From positions 6,391,501 through 6,455,500 of the forward strand of contig CALZFC010000248.1 of assembly GCA_945643635.1 (NCBI GenBank): a DNA stretch of 64,000 nt. Reading direction: 5' to 3'. Shown piece after piece: positions 44,131 to 54,300 of the stretch. Position 1 is the first letter of the stretch, and every line of letters starts with the position of its first letter. A program made the translations under genes and the position numbers. The notes beneath the pieces were generated by a model. The model made no database searches. It was not told where the DNA came from and saw only the letters and a program-made list of their open reading frames with translations. Source of the DNA: Allodiplogaster sudhausi. Its lineage: Eukaryota > Nematoda > Chromadorea > Rhabditida > Diplogasteridae.

Positions 44131-45223
44131 GGCCAGCGTGAGCCACGTTTGATAAAGGGACTAGTGTAGGAGAAGACAAGCGAGAGAGTGAGCGAGTTGT
44201 AGAGAGGACGAGAGAGTGTGTCGAGAGTGGAGAGGATGAGGGAAGCAGAGAGTGAGCGAGAGAGTGTGCGCCTAGAGGAGACCGGCCTTCCGCCAGGCAG
44301 GCAGCGGATCGACGCAGCGGCCAGTTCGCATATCAATCGTGCAAAGAACGGCCGCGCCGAATTCGGGGCGGGCCGGAAAATACAAAAAGTTTTCGAAATT
44401 ATAAAAAAAATATTAATCTTATCTCTTAAATCCTTCTTGATCTCTTTACCGTTTCTTCAACTCCCCCTCCAACCGTTTATATAATTCCGCTATTAGGGAC
44501 AATTTCTCCTTTTCCCTCTCTCTCTCTCTGTCTCTCTCTCTCTCTCCGTCTCTCTTTCCTTCTCTCTAATTTCTCTCGCTAACCGGTCTCTTTATTTCTT
44601 TCTTTCTAATCTCTATCTCTCTTAGCTCTCTCTCTCTCTCTCTCTCTTTCTTTCTCTCTAATCTATCTCTATCACCGGCCGTCCGTCCTTGTGCGTTGGC
44701 GCTGAGCCAAGTCCGACGATTTCGTATCCGACGCCGAGACAAGCGCGCGTCATGCTGTTGTGGAGGCAGTGGCCGGTGATGAGGTTCACGCCGTGATTCT
44801 CAAAATTAATTCGAATTTGATTTCGCGCCTTTTGCTTGGCCGAAAGGCGTGAGAGCATTCTAATAGATTACGCTTGACTTTCGTGCGCCTTTAAATAATT
44901 TCACTTATTGTAAGCCAATTTAACACCTACATATTTATTAATTATTATAACTGCATATTTATTAATACTATATTCTTTCATATCAGTTTTTTTAAGTAAT
45001 AAATTTTAAAGATGTCTCAAAAGGGAGGAAATAAATGTCAATATAAAAGTACACTACCATGTAGAGGTTGAAGTCGGTGTTGTAGATGAGCAGCGCCTCC
45101 ATGAGATGCAGGCCACGGTAGGGCTTGGCGATGTAGCCAAACTCCTGAATTCGACATGTCATCATTTATTGAGAATGCACCATGTCTCTAGGCCATCCTC
45201 TTTATTTCCAATGCAATTTCGAT

Positions 45224-45412
45224 TTAAAGGAGTGCGATCAGCAACGAAAGATTATGTGTCAATTCAAATTGCTACCACACTTGTCACTTTCATTCGCAAT
45301 CGGGCAATTTTCACGATGCGGTTTTTTGTGAGATCTGCGAAATACACGAGACTCTCAGGGCACACGAGGCAAGTGCGAACCGGCATTAAACATTATGATC
45401 TTCCTCCTTTAA
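45224..45412. mobile_element. TTAA MITE relative, intron 6 of copy C
   Basis: 189 bp: TTAAAGGAGTGCGATCAGC and GATCTTCCTCCTTTAA. Confidence 0.75.
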
Positions 45413-45648
45413 CTATTTTTTCTTCCTTTAATATCACATATAGTCTGACGAAAAATTTCTGCCAAGACCTTGTTGAGAACGGCCTTCTCATTCAGATAGA
45501 GCTTCCAGACCATGTCACGGGTCTCGTCCAGCAGATTGGCTGGAACAAAGTGAAACAATAATTCACCCGAATTTAATTTTGTTCAGCTGAAATTATTTAT
45601 AATTGAATGGTGATTGCATGAAATTTCGGATTCGAGATGTGTCGTGAG

Positions 45649-46064
45649 CAGAGGTGCAAGAGGCCCGGGCCGGGCAGGGCCGGGCCCAAGCTAGGGCCCC
45701 CACCTGTAGGGCCGGGCCGGGCCCAAGCTAGGGCCCGGCCCTGGGTCCGATTGGGATAAATTTTTCGTAAATTTGTAGGCGAACATGCTTACGACCGCTA
45801 TATTTCGTACTGGTCATTATAATATTGCAGATTAGGAGTCGTATTCCGCTTTTCAATGCTATAAATGAAAGCTTTGTGAACATTAAATCGAATAAAAAAT
45901 TTTTTTTATGATAAAGGGACGAATTAGAAGTAGGAAGTTCACATGTTTAAAAAAAATCGGGCCGGGCCGGGTCCAAAATTCAAGGGCCCGAAATCCGCGG
46001 GCCGGCCGGGCCGAGATTTAAGGCCCTAAGGGCAGGCAGGGCCCAAAAAAGTTGGGCCAACTTG
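45649..46064. mobile_element. GC-rich hAT-type MITE, copy 1 (in intron 5 of copy C)
   Basis: Flanked by a perfect 8-bp duplication GTCGTGAG (45641-45648 and 46065-46072). It begins CAGAGGTG and carries multiple GGGCCGGGCC motifs near both ends with an AT-rich centre. 8-bp duplications and CAGAGGTG ends fit the hAT superfamily. No transposase. Confidence 0.8.
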
Positions 46065-46390
46065 GTCGTGAGGAGGTGACTAAATGGTGAGAGCTGGCAA
46101 AGTGCCAATTTCCCCGATCCCCTTACTCATGTGCGTGCAGTTGTCTCTGAGCGTCGGGAAGGCGACGCCGGAGGGGTCGTCCTTCGGGTCGCGGTAGACG
46201 ATGTCGCCGCAGAGGAACGCCGCCGGCCAGCCGGTCTTCTCAAATCTTTTATTTATTTTCAAGTTCTTTTTTTAGTTTTATTTTTATTTTACAGTTGAAG
46301 TCAATATATTCTCAATTTTCTGCCATCTTGTCCCCGCATGATCTTTTATTGCATTGTGAATACACAACGAGTCAACATATGTAAATCTAA

Positions 46391-46534
46391 TTAAAGGATT
46401 ATCGAAAAATTGTGTTAGATTTCAAATTGTCGACTGCCTTTTGCACTCTCATTGAGCGCGTTTGTGCGAACCCGAGAATGAGAGAGTGCCAATTGGCAGG
46501 GTGTGCGCGGCAATTTGAATCTGAATTAATTTGC
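46391..46534. mobile_element. TTAA MITE remnant, intron 4 of copy C
   Basis: It keeps TTAAAGGATTATCG at one end and the TTTGCACTCTCATT/AATGAGAGAGTGC inverted core. The other end has merged with the GC donor region. Confidence 0.5.
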
Positions 46535-46828
46535 CTTCTCGATGACGATGTGCGTGAGTGGGAATTCGGGCATTTCGCACACGTGCTCGACAAAGTAGCG
46601 AAGATAGGGCATGTGCTCGTCGCCCGTCACGCCCAGCTCCTTTGATTAGTGTTATTAATTAGCTCCTTTAATTTGTGTCTCTAATTGGCTCATTTAATTA
46701 GCTCCTTTAATAAGCTCCTTTAATTAGCTTTTTTTTAAAATTTCATCCTCTAATTAGATTTTTCTTCTTCTTTTCATTATTTTTTTCCCTAGTTTACGTT
46801 CGAAGATAACTTGAGCGTTAATCTCGAC

Positions 46829-48402
46829 AAATTTTTACATTTCCTTCAAAACCGAGCAGACACCTTGCTCAAGGGCTCCTCAAAGCTCGACGCGTACAGA
46901 AGCTCGTTCATCGCTTCGTCCTTTGGATCGGTCATCTGAAAACAATAAATATTTTTAAGCTAAAACAATAACTTAATTAACCTGGCGAAAGTCGAAGAGC
47001 TCAAGCAGATAAGTGTTCGCGGAAGGCTTGAACGGATTTGTGCCCGCCGGAGGGACAAAGTCGACCTGAGAAGTTGCGAGGAAGATTATATTGGATAGGT
47101 TGGAAAATCCTTTATTTAACATGAAATTTTTCTCTTTCTGTGTGTACCTTGTGTTTGTTCACAATGGTGCGGCGAGTGTAAATGGAACGGAGGGCAAAGA
47201 GGGAGCCAGACGACGAGAGAAAGCAGAGATAAGAGGACGAGGATGGTGAGAGAGCGCGAGAGAGCGAGAAACGAGGCGACCGGCCATGGGGAGTGGGGAC
47301 GAGGAAAGTAACGAGGGAAAGAATTGACGTAAAAAGTTAATTGGTTGGAAGGCTCGTTAACCTGTGAACATGTATGTTTCTACTACGCATGCGTTCTTCA
47401 AACGGCTTTATGGCACGTGATTGAGGAACGTAAAAATTAAATTACATAAATTAAATTATAAGAATATTGCACGTAAAGATGCTCTTCGCATGTATGTACA
47501 TATATACATACGCAGGGCGATTTGCATTGATATGCAGAAAATTTAAGAGATCGAGATGAAAAGCAATTCCATAGGTTTTGTCTTATTATTACTGTTTGAT
47601 TTGTTCACGTTCTCAAAGTGGCGAGTTGGCCACGTCCAGCCTTGCTTACAATATTCAAATCTTTATTTCGTCTATTAATTCTGTGATTCCTGCACGTTCC
47701 ATTCTGCTAATTCTGCTAGCGAAATTCTTGCACTCATTTCCATTTCCTTCCAGTTTTGTCTCGTCCGTTGTATTCCCGGAAAAAGGGAAAAAAATGAAGA
47801 ATTTTGTAGTTCACGGTGTCGTATATGCTACTTTCTTACATTCATCACAGATTTTGCTTTAATTGGACCTTCCAAATTTCCTCGGTTACGAACCAATGAA
47901 AGCCAAGTTTCTTGATCTCCTGTTTGACGTATGCCTCATTGTTTTGATTTACGTCACTTTTTTCGCTCAAAAGCTACACTTTTTCTCGTTGCAGAATAGT
48001 GATTAATTGAAACAAACGTGACTGTTCTTGTTGAAAAAGTTTTCTCCATGATTCGCGGTCATTCGTGTCCCAATCCATCCTGCGAATCAGTCGGCACTTT
48101 ATCATCTCATGCACCGACGGCGCTTCTGGATGACATCGCTGATACTTCCCATTGAATTTAGATTATAAAAAAAACTATCACTGTAAATGACGCCAAAATT
48201 GTTTTGGATTCATGGCGATAATATTTAATTTTCCGAGATTTTCATCAAATACTGTTTTCCTTTGGAACGGAGGAACGCATTAAAAATTACGGTATGAAGA
48301 GATTTCAAGGGTAGATGACCACAAATAAAGACATCCAAAATGACATAGGAAAAACGTGAGAAATGCTCAAAGCGTTAAAAGAAAGAAAGAAACCTCAACA
48401 TA
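46829..48402. repeat. Right arm of the ~1.57-kb inverted duplication
   Basis: Reverse complement of 31,996-33,570, ending on one side in intron 3 of copy C and on the other at an abrupt junction with fragment E near 48,402. Confidence 0.85.
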
Positions 48403-48433
48403 TTCCATTTTCCATACAAAACCGAGCAGACAC

Positions 48434-48941
48434 CTTGCTCAAGGGCTCCTCAAAGCTCGACGCGTACAGAAGCTCGTTCATCGCTTCGTCCTTGGGATCG
48501 GTCAACTGAAAATAATAAATATATTTAAAAAATTCAAGATTAATTAATTAGTTTTTACTATCAAGATATTTTTTAAGCTAAAGAAACAACTTAATTAACC
48601 TGGCGAAACTCGAAGAGCTCAGGCAGATAAGTGTTCGCGGAAGGCTTGAACGGATTTGTGCCCGCCGGAGGGACAAAGTCGAACTGTGGAAAAGGTGAAT
48701 CATTATACTGGATCTGTTGGAAAATTTTCCATTTTATTTAACCGAATATTCCGTTAAATAAATTTGCTTTCTTCGGGTATCCTCCGAGTACCTTATCCTT
48801 CTTCGCCTCGGGATGCTCCTCCGTGGTGCGGCGAGTGTAGATGGAACGGTGGACAAGGAGAGAGCCAGACGGCGAGGGAGAGCAGAGAGTGGAGGAGGAG
48901 GATGAGAGAGCGCAAGAGAGCGAGACGAGGCGACCGGCCAT
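48434..48941 (-). pseudogene. GNAT-like family fragment E (exons 1-3 only)
   Basis: Exons 48941-48792 (150 bp, intact, 50 residues), 48683-48600 and 48505-48434, nearly identical to copy B exons 1-3 with their introns. About 30 bp after exon 3 the sequence jumps to the upstream flank of copy C. The gene therefore lost exons 4-9, probably when the A-like segment replaced them. It keeps the start codon and the B-like presequence; it could make only a 98-residue N-terminal fragment. Confidence 0.75.
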
Positions 48942-49099
48942 GGCGAGCGGGGACGAGTAAAGTGACAGGGGGAGGAAATGGCAAGATAAGTCGATAGAAG
49001 TAGGAAGCCTCATTTTCATATTTGTTTATGGGACAAGTGCATTCTTCCATCTGCTCTAATGCACGTTTGGAGGATACAAAAATAAAATAAACAAAATAT

Positions 49100-49466
49100 T
49101 GCACGTAAAGATGCTCTTTAACACATCCGAAGAGGACAACTCCATCGACAGCGAATAATTTGAAATTGTAATAATTGAATATAAATATGTATACTTGCAA
49201 AAATCGTCAGCAGAATAAATTAAATTTATAAAACCGTAAGTAGAATAATTAAAATTACTTCAATCATCGTACGCTGGCAATAAGCAATGAATTCCTAGAA
49301 ACAGTGTTTTTTCCTAACCACATTCGGCAACCTACATATTACTCTCCACATACATACTATTGTTCCAATTCGTAGTTGAGGTTGTTTTAATGTGCACGTA
49401 GGCGGGTCTTGTTAATTCGCTAACTTCAACTCCGCTTTTTTACTACTGAAACATCATGTAAGTTCA
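49100..49466. other. AT-rich flank between fragment E and MITE copy 2
   Basis: The part up to about 49,135 matches the upstream flanks of copies B and D (TATTGCACGTAAAGATGCTCTTT). The rest is unassigned. Confidence 0.4.
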
Positions 49467-49474
49467 GCTGTGGC

Positions 49475-49783
49475 CAGAGGTGTCAATGGGCCGAAGTGCA
49501 AAACTTTCTTCATTTGTTCGTTTTCCCCCCTAAAAGTCTTACTTCTATACATTAAAATGAATGTTCATAGCACGAGCATGAAAAATTCTGAATTTCAAAA
49601 CACATTGTAACTTCGATGAACTTTTTTCCCAGAATTTTTTTTAAATCGGGCTCAACCGGGCTCACGGGCCGGGCCGGGCGGAGCAGGGCAAAAAATTACA
49701 AGGCCCGGAAATTTCCGGGTGGGCTGGGCCGAGACTTTGGGCCCGAAGGGCCGGGCTGACCCAAACAAACGTTGACACCTCTG
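49475..49783. mobile_element. GC-rich hAT-type MITE, copy 2
   Basis: 309 bp with terminal inverted repeats CAGAGGTGTCAA and TTGACACCTCTG, and a near-perfect 8-bp duplication (GCTGTGGC/GCAGTGGC). The GGGCCGGGCC cluster lies near the right end. Confidence 0.85.
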
Positions 49784-50081
49784 GCAGTGGCAGCCCTTCA
49801 AATATCTTGAGTATTGTTAGTTCAATGCACATAAAAATTTGCCAAGGATTGAAGCGGCATTCTAAAGACCCTTTATTATGTGCGGAATTGGCAAGAATTG
49901 TACTTCTTGCTCTCAATCATTTTGCATCCTCACACGAAGAGTCTGTAGGCTTGTTCCATGTCAGCTACTCTTTTAAAATAAATATAAAGTAATAATAAAT
50001 AGACTTTCTTTCCAATTCTGCTCCAATTGATTTTTCGCGCCATCACTTAATTGCCTTATCGCTATTCTTACTAATTGGCTC

Positions 50082-51293
50082 TTATTGACTAAAAATGCGG
50101 ACGTTTTTTTCTGATGATTGTGCTGCATTGTTATCATTTCTCATTTGAATTCTTGCGCGAAAGAGCGGGACGAGGCATGGAGAGTGGGAGCGAGTAAAGT
50201 GACGAGGGAGGAAATGATGAAAGAAGTCAATGGAAGTTAGAAGGCTCAATTTCACATGCACATATTTTACAGGACAATGCATTCTTCAAACTGCTATAGT
50301 TCACGTTTGAAGGCATGAAAATAAAAAGAAATAAAATACACAAAATATTGCACGTAAAGATGCTCTTTAGCACATCCGAAGGGGAACACCTCCATCGAGA
50401 GCGAATAATTTAAAATTACAATAATTAAACGGCGATTTATACTTGCGAATTCTTCGTTGTTCTTGTCCATGCCTTTCTTCCCCATCTTTTTTTTATTTTG
50501 TTGAAGATATCTCTTGGACGATTTATTTTGTTACTTCCTTGTGCAGAAAAGTAAATGGTAGAACACAAAACAGGCGCGAGACCACCCATTCGCTCTTCTC
50601 TCTTCTTCTCTATTAGAAGACAACAGAAAACTGGGGACTGGTTTCGGTAAAGTGAACGGCTTAAACGTGTAAAAAAAAATAAAAAAATTTCCGTCTATTG
50701 CCAAGATATCATATAAAAGGAAAAGGTCAAGAATCGTTCTCTTTAGTACTTCGACAAATTGAGAGAAAAGAAGAAAGAAAGATTTGACTCATCTTCAAAC
50801 TCTTCCGATTGAGTTAGTTCAAGAGAACATAAGACCTTTGATAACTCTACCAAAAGCCAAGACAACATTATAATGGTGGAATTTAAAGGAGATCGCAAGG
50901 AAGAACTCCTAAAACGAAGACAGACATGCAGTATGGTAAAGAGTGTGTAATATTACAGTACACCATATGGTATACATTGGTTTGTGTGGTGCGCAGAAAG
51001 AAAACCGTACGGAAAGAAAGATATAGAGTCGAGCTGCAAGTAGAGCCATTCATGTCTTTCCCTTTTATCAGCCAGCCTAATCAAGGATAGATTGAGTTAA
51101 AAGGTGTTTGGCTTCCAAAAAGCAAAAGCCGAGGAACGACGAGTTGTGGTGGGGCTTTGCGATGAGTCTGGGAGCGAGGGATAGAGAGAGAGAGAAAGTG
51201 AATGGGAGAGTAAGCGATTAGCAGAGAGGACGATAGAGTGTGTCGAGAGTGGAGAGAATGAGAGAAGCAGAGAGTGAGCCAAAGAATGGGCGC
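50082..51293 (-). repeat. Duplicated 3' flank of copy D, inverted relative to copy A flank
   Basis: Sequence from copy D stop to about 50,290 matches 35,578-36,540 downstream of copy A in reverse (for example the TTTGGAAGCCAAACACC block at 35,752 and its complement near 51,110). It then runs into a decayed exon 1-like flank at 50,080-50,280. Confidence 0.65.
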
Positions 51294-53667
51294 CTAGAGG
51301 AGACCGGCCTCCCGCCATGCAGGCAGCGGATCGACTCAGCGGCCAGTTCGCATGTCAATCGTGCCCAGAACGGCCGGGCCGAATTCGGGACGAGCCTGAA
51401 AACAGTTTTGAAATTGTAGAAATTTTATTCTTATCTTACACAAGAGATTAAATGAAAACAACATGCCATATTGCACACTTATTATTGCTCACTCTATCAG
51501 ATTTGATCTCTCCACTTCCTACCCCCCTCCCCCTCTTGCTACAGCTTAACTCCGCTATCCCTCATCTCTCTATCTTTCTCTCTCACTTTCTTTCTCTCTA
51601 TTGTCTCTCTCTTCTCCTCGCTCTCTCACAGGGCGTCCGTCCGGATGCGTTGGCGCCGAGCCAATTCCGACGGCGTTGAAACCAATGCCGAGACAAGCGC
51701 GCGCCATACTGTTGTGGAGGGCGTGTCCCGTAATGATGTACACGCCGTGATCCTTTCAATTAAATCGGATTAAATTAATGAGACAAATAAGTTCGAATTA
51801 ATTCGTTATTTCGAATTTTTTTTTAAAAAATTTTAATTTAAAATTATTCGCTAATTCATTTATTTTAAGCTACATTCATATAAGCATTTCTTTAACACAA
51901 AAAGGTAGGAAATAAATGTAAATACAAAAGTATACACCACCATGTAGAGGTTGAAGTGGGTGTTGTACATGAGCAGCGCCTCCATGAGATGCAGGCCACG
52001 GTAGGGCTTGGCGATGTAGCCAAACTCCTGAATTCGACATGTCATCATTTATTGAGAATGCACCATGTCTCAGGGCCATCACTAATTTCTATGCTGTCTT
52101 GATTTAAAGAAAGGCTATTACAAAGGAATGATTATTTGCGAATTCAAATTCCCGCCGCCTTCGCACTCTCATTTGAGCAGTTGCTACATATGCTCACGCA
52201 GCGGCTTTGTGGAACATGGGAAATGGCACGTGAGAATGAGCGAGTGCATATTCGCATGGTCAACGCAGCAATTCGAGCGTTCATTAAATATCTTTCCGCT
52301 TTCGTCCTCCTTTAACGATTTTTCTCCTTTAATTTCGCATTTATGGCCAACTGCCAAAACCTTGTTGAGAACGGCCTTCTCATTCGGATAGAGCTTCCAG
52401 ACCATGTCACGGGTCTCGTCCAGCAGGTTGGCTGGAACAAACGGAAGAATAACTCCTTATAATTTTGTTTTATTCAAATAGTTCAGTTGATAATTGACTG
52501 ACTGAGGATTGTATGAAATTTCGGATTCGAGGAGTGTTGATTGTGAGAGGAGGTTACGAAACGGGAGAAGTTTGCAAAGGGCCAAGTTATCTCGAGTTTC
52601 TTACACAGGTGCGCGCAGTTGTCGCTGAGAGTCGGGAAGGCGACGCCGGAGAGGTCGTCCTTGGGGTCGCGGTAGACGATGTCGCCGCAGAGGAACGCTG
52701 CCGGCCGGCCGGACTTCTGCGGATTTTTTTTAAATAATCATTTATTTCTCGAAAAACATGTTTTTTTTTTTAGAAATTAAACATATATTTTGTAAATTTT
52801 CTGCCTTCATATCTCCGCATTATCTTGTATTGTATTGTTAATTCAGCACTGAAATTAAATGTAAAATTTCACAAATTGTCGCCGCTCGAATTCGCTATTT
52901 TAACGTAGCAGGTTTGTACGACCTGCGAAATAGCATGGGACTCAAGGTGTGCGCGGCAATTTGAATCTGAATTAATTTGCCTTCTCGATGACGATGTGCG
53001 TGAGTGGGAATTCGGGCATGGCGCACGCGTGCTCGACAAAATAGCGAAGATAGGGCATGTGCTCGTCGCCCGTCACGCCCAGCTCCTTTGATTTGTGTTT
53101 TTAATTAGGTCCTTTAATTAGCTTTTTGTTTAAATTTGTTTCTCTACGGCCGAACATAAGTTGAGAGTTAATCTCGACGTATTTTTCCTTTTCCATAAAA
53201 ACCGAGCAGACACCTTGCTCAAGGGCTCCTCAAAGCTCGACGCGTACAGAAGCTCGTTCATCGCTTCGTCCTTTGGATCCGTCACCTAAAATATTAATTA
53301 TTTTTGCAAAAACAGTAACTTAATTAACCAGGCGAAACTCGAAGAGCTCAGGCAGATAAGTGTTCGCGGAAGGCTTGAATGGGTTTGTGCCCGCCGGATT
53401 AACAAAGTCGAACTGTGGAAAACGTGAAACATTATACTGGAGCGGTTGGAAATCATTCCATTTTATTTGTCCGAATATTCCGTTAAATAAATTTGTTTTC
53501 TTTCGGTATCCTCCGAGTACCTTATGCTTCTTCGACTCGGGACGCTCCTGAGTGGTGCGGCGAGTGTAGATGGAACGGTGGACAAGGAGAGAGCCAGACG
53601 GCGAGGGGGAGCATAAAGTGGAGGAGGCGGACGAGAGAGCGCGAGAATGCGAGACGAGGCGACCGGC
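51294..53667 (-). pseudogene. GNAT-like acetyltransferase family, copy D (start codon deleted)
   Basis: Exons, minus strand: ~53667-53521, 53412-53329, 53285-53214, 53085-52981, 52716-52605, 52431-52361, 52027-51941, 51752-51630 and 51395-51294. All nine have the family lengths and phases, and the last acceptor is TTTTCAG as in copy A. The six bases containing the initiator ATG of copies B and E are absent (CTCGCCGGTCGCC where B has CGCCATGGCCGG). No nearby in-frame ATG is visible, so translation would have to start elsewhere. Its 3' flank (50.3-51.3 kb) mirrors that of copy A. Intron 4 starts with GC. Confidence 0.7.
52104..52315. mobile_element. TTAA MITE relative, intron 6 of copy D
   Basis: 212 bp with TTAAAGAAAGGC at one end and TTTCGTCCTCCTTTAA at the other. 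Confidence 0.7.
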
Positions 53668-54300
53668 GAGTGGGGACGAGTAAACTGACGGCGATAGGAA
53701 ATGGCTGGACAAGTCAATTGAACTTGGAGGTTCATTTTCATAAGAACATACGTGAATTCTTCAAACGGCTGTATTGCACGTGTGGAGGACATAAAATAAA
53801 ATAAGCAAAATAAGATGTTCCTTACAATTAGCACATCCGAAGGACACTAGGTAACCATTTAGAGTGAAAATAAATGAGCGGCTATTTATACTTGCTATTT
53901 ATTCGTTGCTCTTGTTGGTTTCCGTATTCTTCTTCTTCTTTTATTGTTAAAGATTTCACTTGGCTGATTTATTTCGTGGTTTCTTTGCGCTGAAAAGTGA
54001 GACGGAACTGAAAGATCGAGCAGAAAAGAAAACCAGAAAATCTCTGCTCTTTTTCTCTTTGATGACACCGGCCGCGCCCGCAATCTTGGTCAAAGTCGCG
54101 TTGACTTGCCGACCAGGGATGTATCGGAATAAAAATTTTCATAACGGAATTCGGAATTCGGAAGGCCACCTTTCATAACGGAATTCGGAAATCGGAATTC
54201 GGAAAAAAAGGTCGGAATTCGGAATTCGGAAATTCAAGTTTCAATAAGAAAAATGGGACTTTTTCTCTCTAACTTTTGTTCCATCTCCCGCGCTTGGGGC

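Larger units (their letters stand above)
44272..47287 (-). pseudogene. GNAT-like acetyltransferase family, copy C (A/B chimera)
   Basis: Exons, minus strand: 47287-47148, 47065-46982, 46935-46864, 46639-46535, 46238-46127, 45539-45469, 45144-45058, 44798-44676 and 44373-44272. Exon 1 carries the same two-base shift as copy A. Exons 1-3 and the upstream flank match copy A, whereas from intron 3 onward the introns match copy B, including the CCG in place of AG at the last acceptor. The remaining exons are open with conserved phases. A 416-bp GC-rich MITE sits in intron 5 (45649-46064) and TTAA MITEs in introns 4 and 6. It is probably non-functional as a full protein. Confidence 0.7.
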
